From assembly GCA_030770535.1 (NCBI GenBank), contig JASVEC010000073.1, forward strand, positions 31,780-95,779: 64,000 nt of DNA, given 5' to 3'. The notes under the pieces are model-generated. The model made no database searches and had not been told where the DNA came from. It saw only the letters and a program-made list of their open reading frames with translations. Shown piece after piece: positions 21,150-31,765 of the stretch. Made by a program: the position numbers and the translations under genes. Every line of letters starts with the position of its first letter. Position 1 is the first letter of the stretch. Source of the stretch: Batkoa obscura. Its lineage: Eukaryota; Entomophthoromycota; Entomophthoromycetes; Entomophthorales; Batkoaceae.

Positions 21150-21570
21150 CTACTTGAATTTACTACATGAACTATCTCTTGATTGATCATATGGATGGCT
21201 TGGGCCTTCCTCTTTTGGCCTATTATTTGAACTACCGCCAGTAGGCTAGTTGGATATCAGCTTTTTGATGGATTTGAATTTAGTATGTATGTATTTATGT
21301 ATTAGATGACTTTAATTATAGTAGATATAAACTGTATAGATCTTTCTCATTTTTAATAACACTTCCACTTTTACTGTCATGGCTCTTTTTCTTTCTATAA
21401 ATGATACCTTTCAATTGTTTGATATGAGGGATTAGAATCGAATCAGCACAAAATGACACACTCTTTGTTTAGTAGATGGTCTTAGTTGCTGTTTTGTTAT
21501 AGGATTGTTGTTTTTATGGTTTACTTCGTCTACAAAGATCATTAATCCCATTGTAACTATTATATACAAA
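21150..21570 (-). pseudogene. Decayed copy of a small Tyr/Lys-rich secreted protein gene (copy 1)
   Basis: On the minus strand, fragments read YNSYNGINDLCRRSKP, a stop, KQQSYNKTATKTIY, a stop, TKSVS, and near the 3' end NNRPKEEGPSHPYDQSRDSS then CSKFK before a stop. They align in order with the better-preserved relic at 23383-23700 (YDYYNGGNDPYRKLKP, KTVTKVVYHTKAISSY, and a Cys-containing tail). Multiple in-frame stops show it is not functional. The family is unknown to me; composition suggests a wall-associated or secreted peptide. Confidence 0.45.
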
Positions 21571-21830
21571 GATCTGTAGTTAAAGTGGAATGGGAGAAGT
21601 TATACTAATTACTCCATAACGAGTGAGTAATAGTTATTATCATTAAAATAAAATTCATTGATTTTGTTAAATATTATAACCATAAACTTCAACGCTCTTG
21701 TATTATATACATCTATGAAAACATAGTCGTCTGTATATCATATAATTCATTGCATCAGAGAAATACATCAAATACTCTACATATATCAATTAATCAAATA
21801 TAACCGATTAGTTATATGTTTGTTTTTAAT

Positions 21831-21937
21831 ATACGGGGATGTATTTTTGTTTTTAAGAATTTCACTAACAAATTTTCCGCTCAAATAGCGCTTAAAAGAT
21901 GGAAAAAATGCTGAAGCTAAAAAAGACATCCCCATAC
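21831..21937 (-). repeat. MITE copy 11
   Basis: ATACGGGGATGTATTTTTGT start, CTAACAAATTTTCCGCTCAA, AGCGCTTAAAAGATGGAAAA, GACATCCCCATA end. Confidence 0.88.
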
Positions 21938-22010
21938 TATTTAAAATATTTAATAAAATGACAAAATTATTTTGACTATTTCTATAATTAATGAGTCTAT
22001 TGAATTGTCA

Positions 22011-22115
22011 ATATGGAGATGTATTTTTTTGTTTAAGAATTTTATTAACAATCTTTCCACCCAAATAGCACTTAAAAAAGGGAAAGGTAATAAAATCAAA
22101 AAAACATCCCCATAT
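22011..22115 (-). repeat. MITE copy 12
   Basis: ATATGGAGATGTATTTTTTT start, AACAATCTTTCCACCCAAAT, AACATCCCCATAT end. Only 73 bp from copy 11 and in the same orientation. Confidence 0.88.
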
Positions 22116-22643
22116 ATTATTAATTCTCCAATTAATAATGTAAATTGGGAGATTTTTTTGAGTTACGTGTCTAAAGCAGTGTTTATTAAGATCTAAAAAT
22201 CTAGAAAATCAATATAAGGATGCAAGAACATTTGAGACAGTAGAGACACCAAGACCAGATGAACTCTTGGAAAGGATTTTCATTCTTCAACGGAAGTCCA
22301 TATAATAGTGAGGGCCTTTTTGCAATCCAAATGCTATTTTACAATAGTGATAGCGAATTAGTCAAACAACACGGATAGAAATAAGAGAAAAAAATGAGGC
22401 GGCATAAGAAGGAAACGGTTCACTTATAAATAATAGCTCCTTGTACTAAATCAAGTTAGCGGCTGAAATTGGTTTTGGTTATAGTTTTATTTATTGAGCA
22501 AGGATTTTCACTAGTTACACAATCAAGTTGTTTAGCAATTAGGGTTACTTAATTTAAAGATGGTTTGGATTAATGAGACTTCTTTTCTTTTTATCTGATA
22601 TCATGACAAATAATTCTTTATTCATTTACAACTTTTGCTGACA

Positions 22644-22758
22644 ATATGTGGGAGTGTTTTTTTTGACTTCATTATTTTTTCCATTTTTTAAGCGCTATTT
22701 GAGCGGAAAATTTGTTAATAAAATTCTTAAATACAAAGATACATATCCATCCCCATAT
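22644..22758 (+). repeat. MITE copy 13
   Basis: ATATGTGGGAGTGTTTTTTT start, AAGCGCTATTTGAGCGGAAA core, end ACATATCCATCCCCATAT, in which a short piece of the right terminus is duplicated, making this copy longer than the others. Confidence 0.85.
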
Positions 22759-23382
22759 TATGATCTATTTTTTTTTGGCATTATTATGTATTAAATAAAA
22801 AAACTGATTGAAAAAAAACCGATTTTTTATGGAAAAATAATTTCATCACCTAAAAAATCACGTTAAATTTTAGTTATATTTAACTGTTACAGTTTCATTA
22901 ACAATATATACTTTATTAATATTAGTTTACTTTTTAACTGCATCTATGTTAAATTACAAAAGCTTTTACTATTATAATAACCAAAGCAATCATTTTCACT
23001 TCGTACTTTTTTAAACTATATATCAACTATTACTAAGTATATTGTATTAATCATTAGCTCAGAACAATGTTCAAATGTAAAGATGGACTTAGGCAAAATT
23101 TGATAAATCATTATCGCTGGTCTAAAATGATACTTTGGCTTGTTGTTGTTTATAACAAATTTATAGTAAACATTAATAGGTAGAATGATAATATGCTTCA
23201 TTTCAAAGCTGTATATTGGTTTAAGGTAATCTGTTTATTATAAGTTAAAGGTATTGCAATGTTATAAAAAATTCAATCAAGTAATTTAATCAAGCTTAGA
23301 TGAGAAGTTAAAACAGTTAAAATCTAATAGACTCTATATCAAAAGCGAAAACATTGAGCTCATCTTACTTTTAAATACTCAT

Positions 23383-23700
23383 TTAATAGCTAACTTCACA
23401 ATTATCTCCATAGTCATTCCTATAGTTACTTTTCTTTGGTTTCTTACTCTTTGGTTTAACGTATGGCTTATCTTTTGGTTTGCCATATGGACTATCTGTC
23501 AACTTAGTTGGAACTGGGTTGGTATAAGACGATATAGCCTTTGTGTGATAAACGACCTTTGTTACTGTTTTAGCATTTCATTGTTTTTTTTGTGGTTTAT
23601 TTGGTTTTAGTTTTCGATATGGATCATTACCACCGTTGTAGTAATCATAAGTAGAAGCAGTGGCTAAAGCAGGAATATAGGAAATATAATGATATATATC
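23383..23700 (-). pseudogene. Decayed small Tyr/Lys-rich secreted protein gene (copy 2)
   Basis: One long minus-strand frame reads ...YIPALATASTYDYYNGGNDP, YRKLKPNKPQKKQ, a TGA stop, then NAKTVTKVVYHTKAISSYTN, PVPTKLTDSPYGKPKDKPYV, KPKSKKPKKSNYRNDYGDNC, EVSY and a TAA stop. The ALATAS stretch looks like the end of a signal peptide, but no ATG with a hydrophobic core is in frame upstream, so the 5' end is lost as well. The mature part would be short, Lys/Pro/Tyr-rich, with one Cys near the C-terminus. Not a family I can name. A more degraded relative lies at 21150-21570. Confidence 0.5.
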
Positions 23701-26700
23701 AAATAAAATAAGTGTTCATGTTATTATTAATATAAAAATTGTTGTGCTATCATATGTTTTGTTTACAAATTTGACTGACTTTAAACTCTGGTATTTTATA
23801 AAAATACATCTTATTTTATTAAAATAAATTAATATAATTAGTGAATGTAATTGATTCAATAATTTCTATTATTTTTACGAATAAAATAATTTACATTTTT
23901 AACTGATCAATTAATAATGCAATAAAATATTTGTTCCTCATGTTCTAGTTCTATTTTTTGCGTAGAACCTTTGTCAGTCAAAGAATTTGTTTTGCATAGA
24001 TAGAACTATTCACTTTAGAAAATTATTGATAGTTAAAATCCACTTCCTTCTTACCCTGATATCATAATAGATAGCCTTATTCGTTTGTAAATTCTATAAT
24101 ATATATTGCTATACAAACTTTTGGCTTTAGTACATTTAAATAAGAGTAAAATTTAGCTATAAGATTGTAAATCTCTTGCAGAAGGCACCTGTATCTTGTA
24201 TAAAAATGCCATATATGGGCATGATTTATGCTAAAGAATCAATCTTATCTTTCTTTATAAAGGTTAATCTGATTGAAAAATGAACAAAGATTTAATGGAA
24301 TACTACATTCTATGTAGATTCTCTTAAACAGCTTTTAGATATAGTTTACATTTAAGCTTATCTATAGCTTGCTATCCTTTATGAATATAGTATATTGTTG
24401 TATTTTGTAAATTTTAAAAAAACGTTTCAAGTTTGTCTAAATAATATAAATTAACAAAAATAAAAATTTATAATTTAGAAAAATCAAATATTCGAAAATA
24501 TGTACATAACTCATTAAAAATTGACTGTTATTATAGTTTATATTATTAAATTAAATAAGCTGGTGAGTAAAACAGTCTACAAAAGAACTATAAGAAGCAA
24601 AGAATCAAAATATTTATCGAAATCAAGATGTGGAATAGAGTTCGACAAGGCTAGTAAAAAACCTGTAAACTAATTGATCCACAATAGGACTTTATATATA
24701 TGTGTAACCAAAGATTGAACATCTTCAAGTTTAAAAATTTGGTAACCTAATCACTCAAATTTAAACTTCCCTTACATCGATTCACTTCTGAATATGACCT
24801 TCTCTTGAAAGGGCTCATTTTATGAACTTCCAGTAATTTGGGAATGGCTACTATCGACCTACCATTACAATCCTTCAAAGACTATCCGCGTTTTATTTTT
24901 CATCGTTTTAAACAGAATAATATTTGTCTTCTACTGAATAAAGCACAAAGCCCTTATAAACTTTGAATTTAAAAATGATTGAGTCTTTATATTATATTGT
25001 AAAATTAAAGAAATCAGATGAGATCAATAAATAAATGTGATTAATAAAAAAAGTAAAGGCATAAACTATCTAAGTTGTTTTTTAAAAAATCTCAAAAGAG
25101 TATAAACCTCTAAGTGCTTTATTATTATAAGGAATGTTTGCCAAATGTGTGAAGTATAAAGTAGAGCTATTTAAATTAATAAATGGATTTATTATTAGCT
25201 TAGTACTGGATTGTTTAAACATATTTACTAAATTCAAATAGTTTGTATGAAACTTCGCTAATTGAATAAAATAAATTGACTACAAACTCGCTTTTAACCA
25301 CAAAGAGTTTTATTAAATAGGTGAATTCTAGATTATGAAATTAAAATATGAATTAACATTAAATAAACAATTACATAATACCATATAATAGCATTTAAAT
25401 ATACTAAATATATCCTATTTTACCTAGTAACAAGAACAATGGATGCATAATGAATATATATTATCTAACGTTGAATTTCAACTTGTAAACAAATTAAAGC
25501 CTAAATTCAACAATGAGCCGAAATTTCTAAAAACAAGCAAGTGATTGAGCAGATGACAGTGCATGCTTGCCCAAAAATTAAAAAAATAAATAGGCATTTT
25601 AAGATAAAAATATTAAAAAATAAATGAATTTTTTTTAAAAATGGTAGTTTTTAGAGTTATAAATGAATAAAAAAAACTTGAAATCTACCACCTTTTTTTT
25701 ACCGAAGGTAACTTTGATTTTCCAATATTCGCTTTTATGTTCATTTAATGGTCGTTTTCTTTTATCCTTGATTTCTAAGCATTAAGGCGAAATTAAGATG
25801 GAAACTAAACTGGCTAGTCTACCACTTTTAGCAATAAAATTTTAGTACAGATTTTTTAATATTCTATAAAAAGCACTGTGCAATATAAATTATTATTACA
25901 AATACTAAGTACAAAAGCAATGGAATTTAGTGTGTTTTCACATAAATAATACAGTAAAGTCCTTTATTATTTTCTATATAATAAATATACACGTTTGATG
26001 CTTTTTCAAATAATGTAATTAAATAATGGATTTGTTCTTTAATGATGGTCATGGATGGGTAAACAGGTTTCCGAAATTTGAAATTTACCACTAAGTATTA
26101 GTTGATAGTAAACAAGTAGTAGGAATTTATAACAATCAAATATCTTAAATTTGTTTACTAATAGAAAGTAGTGCCAAATAGTATAAGTATTAAGCTTATT
26201 CTTTAATAAGCAAACTATGTGGACTTTAAGCTATAATCCGGTTAAATTTAACCACCAATATTCATAATAATAAATTGAATTGTGAAACTAGTAAATCTAT
26301 TCAAAATATACAATAGCTATTTTGTACTAATATTTATATAAAATACATTTGATATATATATTTATATTAATAAAATTCAATATGATCCTGGTTAATAGTC
26401 TTATAATACAATTTATAATAAATGTTTAGCCTATTTTCATTATCATATAGTTGATTAATAATAACCTAATGAATTAATTGTTTAGTTTCCGTTAAAAAGA
26501 GGGCTTGAATTTCCCAATTAGGTATCTATGCTTAATTCAATGAACATGCTGCGACATGCTTTGCCCATTGAGAATTGGATTATTATCGTCCTTAGTTCTT
26601 ACAATAATTTATATGTGTTATAAGCCTTAACAAGATACAATGAAACCAAGTCATGATGGTATATTCTTATCAAATATCAAATAAAACTCCCATTTCTCAT

Positions 26701-27104
26701 TTAACACCTATTTCCTCTGTTTTGAATTTTCATTCTATGTTTAATTTCTAAGATTTTATTCTTCAACTTATTTATTGCCCGCCCACAAACCTAATGATTG
26801 ATAATCTTCCTATTGGTCTAATGTCTACTACCTCCAATTAAAAATATCAATAAATCGAGACTGTAAATTACTTGTAACTAAAAATAGATGCCCTATTTTA
26901 GCATCATTGAAATTTAACCTTCCTATTGTTTTTCCATAGTGTGATAGTAAGCTGGATAAAATTTAGCCCGCGTTTATAATTTTAAAGCCTCAACCAATAA
27001 AATACTGCATATCTCTTATTTAAATTTGGTATTTATCGGCTATTTAAAATTTAATTTATGATGAAATTAATGGAAAATTTCATCTCAACTTGGCATTCGA
27101 AAAG

Positions 27105-27113
27105 TATAAATAG
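27105..27113 (+). promoter_or_regulatory. TATA box of the zinc-cluster gene
   Basis: TATAAATAG located 64 nt upstream of the ATG at 27169. Confidence 0.6.
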
Positions 27114-27168
27114 AGCTCAATTTTAATTTGGATTTTTAAATTTATTTCAACAAAATCTACACTACATA

Positions 27169-27480
27169 ATGGCTAAAACCAACTTCACTTCAAAAAGAAC
27201 TAAAAAGCAATGTACCGATGCTGAGGGTTCCTCAGCTATTACTCTTTCCCCTTCCGGTCACAGAGCATGTGATCATTGTAGAAAAAGAAAAGTAAGATGC
27301 GAAACAGTGTCTGGTGGCTCCTCTTGTAAAGCATGCTCAAAACGTAATTTGACATGTCAATATGAAGAACCACCAAAATGTCGAGGCCGCAAAAAGAAAA
27401 GAGCTGTTGAAGAATCAACTTCCGAAGATATCTCTTCAGTTACTACTCGACCAAGGATAGCTATGGAATCGACCCATTAA
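27169..27480 (+). CDS. Zn2Cys6 zinc-cluster protein, apparent early frame break
   Basis: A 103-residue reading frame holds a textbook fungal zinc cluster: CDHCRKRKVRC, eight residues, then CKACSKRNLTC, giving C-x2-C-x6-C-x8-C-x2-C-x6-C. A basic PPKCRGRKKKR segment follows. It ends at 27480, but a different frame is open from about 27412 to 27737 and reads FSYYSTKDSYGIDPLITSTS onward to SPTMLLQPHGDFSPSR and a terminal FSANPLQ. That continuation looks like the natural C-terminal part, so a single frameshift (real or sequencing) around 27412-27475 probably splits one protein of about 190 residues. No GT-AG intron of normal size would join the frames. A DNA-binding nuclear role follows from the family; no regulatory domain is visible and the protein is short. 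Confidence 0.75.
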   Translation: MAKTNFTSKRTKKQCTDAEGSSAITLSPSGHRACDHCRKRKVRCETVSGGSSCKACSKRNLTCQYEEPPKCRGRKKKRAVEESTSEDISSVTTRPRIAMESTH

Positions 27481-27503
27481 TTACATCTACCTCATCACCA
27501 ACC

Positions 27504-27737
27504 ATGCTTTTACAACCACATGGTGACTTTAGTCCAAGTAGAGTACCAGCTCCATCTCCAATAACACATCTAAATTACACTGGCCCTCAACATGAACACA
27601 TTTATGGTCAAGATGAGTATAGGTATACACAGCTTGATCAATCATATCGTAACCCTCGCCAAAGCCCAATATTTCTTCTTGAGGTCAATGACCTTGCACG
27701 TTACTCTTTAAAATTTAGTGCCAACCCATTACAATAA
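27504..27737 (+). pseudogene. Probable out-of-frame 3' part of the zinc-cluster gene
   Basis: The frame containing this segment (open from about 27412) is Pro/Ser/Tyr/Gln-rich (PSRVPAPSPITHLNYTGPQH, YRYTQLDQSYRNPRQSP), like the tail of a small transcription factor, and follows directly after the zinc cluster. It has no promoter of its own. It could instead be an unrelated small gene, but the immediate adjacency favours one broken gene. Confidence 0.5.
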
Positions 27738-30700
27738 TTTGATATTCTCAACTTTTTAAGCCGTGCTTATAAGCTTCTACTACAAAACAGTTCTTTATTT
27801 ATTCCTTTATCCTAATTATTATCTTGAGATTTACAAGATTAGGAGTAATAGATCTAGTATAATGACTAGCTTTTAATTTTGTAAATAAAAACAAAATTTT
27901 ACTTCATATTTATTCTCAATTATTTTAATCATTTATTATTTACTTTCGCCTTCTATTTCGAAAGTTCAAGTTATTTTTGGTTTTAAATAAACCAACCACT
28001 TATTAACCGAAGTTTCAAAATTGGTAAATACTTTTCCAAAAATCGGCTTCTTAAATAACCCGTAAACCTCAATTGACCCGAGCTTAGTTACACATTTCAA
28101 TTTTATTAGTTCGGTCATTTAGAAGTCTCAAAATGATTTAACTTTAAGCCATCAAAAGCATTTTATTGGTTAAAAAGTATATTTGGAACTGATTAGCTAA
28201 TAATTTTAATAAGATTTGATTTATTAATTTGACTTCTTCTTAATTGATTGGCTTAAAATGAAATTTTTTGGGCAATCAATGTCAAGCTTTGGGTAAACTA
28301 AAGTTAATAGCAATTTTCCGGGCTAAAGGCTTATGGAAAAATAAAATGAAAAGTTGGGCATTAGCAAGCATTATTAAGCAATTCCCTATATCACCTTTAT
28401 TTATCTTGTGACATTGTGATAGGAACATTAAACGTAACACAACAGGGATACATTAATAACAGCACCTTAAAGTCCACAGCTTCGTTTTATTTAGACCCAG
28501 ATTAATATGAAGTGAGTGAATATTAAGAGGTAATCTGTTACATTAAAACTTAAATCTAGAGCTTAATTAGTGAGATAAAAATCATCCGCTTGCAAAATAG
28601 TAACATAAACTGCAATAAATGTGGAACAAATAAACCGACAGTGTTTATGAAAAGTTGGAAATTACCAAACTTAGATCTAGTAATTAAAGTTTCGCATAAG
28701 AATTTCAAGTTTGGTTCATTTTCTAATTCAAAATTAATGAGTATTACACAGCTATATAGTATATTAATAATTAGTTAGCAGCTCTTTAGTAGTTTGTTTC
28801 TAATGTGTTGTATCCAATGAATGAAGCCAAACTTAGTTTCCAAACGTCCGGTATATTTACCTTATCACTTAGACTCGAGCTAACACCTGATAAATCTGGA
28901 ATTGATTTTGACCGCATCTCAAGAATATTCGACTATTCTTTTTATTAATTACAGCTCTTTTGCGACCTAATTTGTGGTATTTTTAAATCCAGTTATTTAT
29001 TCGTTTAGCTTCTTTAAAGCCTAGTCTTCAATTTTTAGCAAGGCTTTAGTAAAACATTATTCTTAAAAGAATTACTAGTTAATTCGTAATAGAGCTGCAA
29101 TAGCTGTAAGTCGTGACCAATCAATGAGTTAGTGAGTTTCCTATTAACCCATCTTAAGCCTAGACAGAATAATTTAGAAATTTTAAAAGGTTAAGAAACG
29201 CCATGAAAATTTATAACTTAAATGCTGGGCATGGCCTGTGTTCTATTTTTAAAATCTATCTCTATACTTTCGATTAATAACTGTTATAAGTTATACAATG
29301 TTTATTGTATTTTATCATATTTTTGTTGATAAAAATAGCATCTTTAAATTCAGACTGTCATTTTGAATTATTAATTATTCTATGACCTAAGAGTTTAGCA
29401 AGATTAAATTACTAGTTGAATTAAATTTTTTAGCCGTAAAAACTATTCCATTAGCCGTGGTTTTATCACAGGTAGTTTCAAAAAAAAAACTTCTTATCTC
29501 AATTACTAATCTTTTTGAAAGTATTAATATGTTATAACTCTTGACTCTATCAATCTCTATCAATCTAACTTTATTGCAATAAAAATCGACTTGAATTAAA
29601 TTCCTAGTCCCAATTGAAGAATGAAATATGATATGAGGTAGTTGATTACTAATTCTTAAGTAATAGTATGAGGAGTTTATGGCCGTGAAAGTCAATTTTT
29701 ATTTGGGGTTAATTAAAAACAATTGAATCGGCAAATGGATCACATTCAATTGTTATACTGTTATTGAAGTGATAAATTTCAGTAATAAATTAATCTTTAA
29801 GTAAATTGACGCGTGTCAGTTTAGATTCATGTTGCTTTATTTTGATTTTTTATAAAGTCTATAAAAAATGAAACTGATATCAGTTTCTGAAAGTTATTTA
29901 AATATGTAATATTTTCAATACGCAAAAAAATTATTTTTCTCTTTTCTACTTTGTTTTTATATAGTTGAGTTTAAAAATTTACCCAAACTAAAAAAAATCA
30001 ACATCTTAATTGGTTCAAATTTACGAAATTTACGAAATTTACATAACTTATTTCTAAATTAAGTAATAAAGCAATTATTTTACTGTTTAAATTATAGATT
30101 TGTAAAAGATCAAACTGAAAAAAGAGTTTTGGGTATAAACTAATGCGTATTGATTGCTCTAATACAGTTAATGTTTTTTAATATTGTATTAACTGCATTT
30201 GGATTTCTATTTAAGGGATTTACATGACCTTCTACAGTATTAATCATACTTCATAAAAATATAAAGTCAAGCTAGTACTTTTTAAACATCCATAATTAAG
30301 GTGAGTAAACCATTATTGAATAAATCAAGCTAGAGCTAGGCCAGCCTATGATCAGTATTATAATAGGAAAAGAAATTTTGATTTATCAGTAACTAGTTGT
30401 AATTGATGTACAAAAAGGGATTATCATCTGCAAAGGATCAAAAAGACAAGCGAAAACTAATAATATATAATACCAAAGGTTCCCGGTCACAAACATTTGT
30501 ATTATTTCAATCAAATAAAGAGGAAACAGAAAAAAAGGGTGAAAACAGTTTAGTTTAAGCTATAAATATTTGTTAGGCAAAGATCTATACAAGTAGTGGC
30601 CAATTTAATTCCAATGTTCTAATAATATCTATTTTTCTTATTAAAATGTTTCGTACTCTTATGATATTTAATCTACACACCTATTTTCCTTTTAAGTGAT

Positions 30701-30808
30701 GCACTAAATCAACGCTTGAATTCATTACTCATTAGAGTATTATTAGTTGAGATAAAAGCTCCTGCTGTAAAAGGGAATATGAATGCTTACACTACTATGT
30801 CACAATTT
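27738..30808. other. Long intergenic region, no gene recognised
   Basis: About 3 kb downstream of the zinc-cluster gene. It is A+T-rich with a slightly more complex composition between 27960 and 29200. Short open frames (28590-28778 plus, 29387-29695 minus) lack domains. A minor tandem repeat of AAATTTACG type sits near 30019-30044. No RNA gene was seen. Confidence 0.45.
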
Positions 30809-30917
30809 ACATGTGAGGATGTATTTTTTCGTTTATGAATTTTACTAATAATTTTTCCACTCAAATAGCGCTTAAAAAATGGAAAAGTAATGGAATCAAA
30901 AAAAACATCCCCATGTG
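30809..30917 (-). repeat. MITE copy 14
   Basis: ACATGTGAGGATGTATTTTT start, TTTTTCCACTCAAATAGCGC, ACATCCCCATGTGT end. The outermost bases ACATG/CATGT differ from the family ATAT but remain complementary to each other. Confidence 0.86.
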
Positions 30918-30990
30918 TTTCTTTTGAAAAATTTAATACACTACGAATACTATTTATGATCACTTTTTAAATAAGAAAAGAGATATAATA

Positions 30991-31308
30991 TCAATTTATC
31001 CAATATGTTAATTGCTTTAAATTGAGTCGGTAACAATAAAGTTTATTAAAGTTAAAATAATTTCTGGAAAATAAATTATTAGCTCTTCCAACCAAATTAA
31101 TTAAAAATTGATTTAAGTAATATTCAACCAATAGTTGTCTTATTGAGCTAACTGAAGGGAAACAGTTTAACATTACCATCTCACTGCTTTTTAAATTTGA
31201 ATAATTATTGTGTACTATTGGGTCTGTATTTAAATTATGTTGTTCGATATCATGGTATATGGAAAAGGATAAAAGACTATGTAAACCAGATATAGATAAA
31301 GTAATCAA
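30991..31308 (-). pseudogene. Possible fragment of a fungal transcription-factor middle region
   Basis: A 105-residue minus-strand frame without promoter. Residues in the middle read FPSVSSIRQLLVEYYLNQFL and INLVGRANNLFSRNYFN, a pattern (helix with L-x-x-Y-Y/F, then a Gly and an LF-x-x-N/F motif) reminiscent of the start of the fungal-specific regulatory domain in Zn2Cys6 factors. No zinc cluster is found upstream on that strand. Assignment is weak and rests on resemblance recalled from the family. Confidence 0.25.
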
Positions 31309-31765
31309 AGTAGCATTGCAGTTAATAAAAGCAATGTATTTTAATTATTGTTATAAATACTGTTTATTTTTTAAACATTTCTTTAATACTTTATTACACA
31401 TCAATAAGTTAAATATAAATAATCGAAAAATAGTCAAAATTAACTGTTTATTATAAAATTTATTATATTTTATCACTAAATGAGCATTGAGTAAATTCTA
31501 TATAGTCACCAAAAAACAACACAGGTAATTTAAAAATTTGTGTATTTTTAAGTATTATTTATTATTGTATTTTCAAAACTCAAGCTATTTTAATAACCTA
31601 ATTAAGATTATAAGTTTAGCTAGAAGTTTGGTTTATCTTTTAGTTTCAATTTTTCGATTTCCCCTAGTTAAAAACGTCTCTTTTTTAATTGGCTCAAAAT
31701 TCAGCCTGTTTTCCAAGCACCATTAAACAAATCGTAACCTAATTATTCTTCAACAAAAAAACGGA

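Larger units (their letters stand above)
20960..27104. other. Gene-poor region: MITEs 11-13 and two decayed secreted-protein genes
   Basis: Just over 6 kb with no intact gene. It holds MITE copies 11-13 and the two minus-strand relics listed separately (21150-21570 and 23383-23700). Short open frames at 22258-22377 (starts MNSWKGFSFFNGSPYNS) and near 24846-24968 (starts MATIDLPLQSFKDYPRF) have protein-like composition but no family I recognise; they may be further fossils. From about 24970 to 27100 I see nothing except CCAAT-like boxes near 26815 and 26995 upstream of the zinc-cluster gene. Confidence 0.45.

Noticed and set aside
28590-28778. Short frame with a CxxC motif (NCNKCGTNKP)
   Set aside because: A single CxxC pair in 62 residues without a second pair or promoter is not enough to call a zinc protein.
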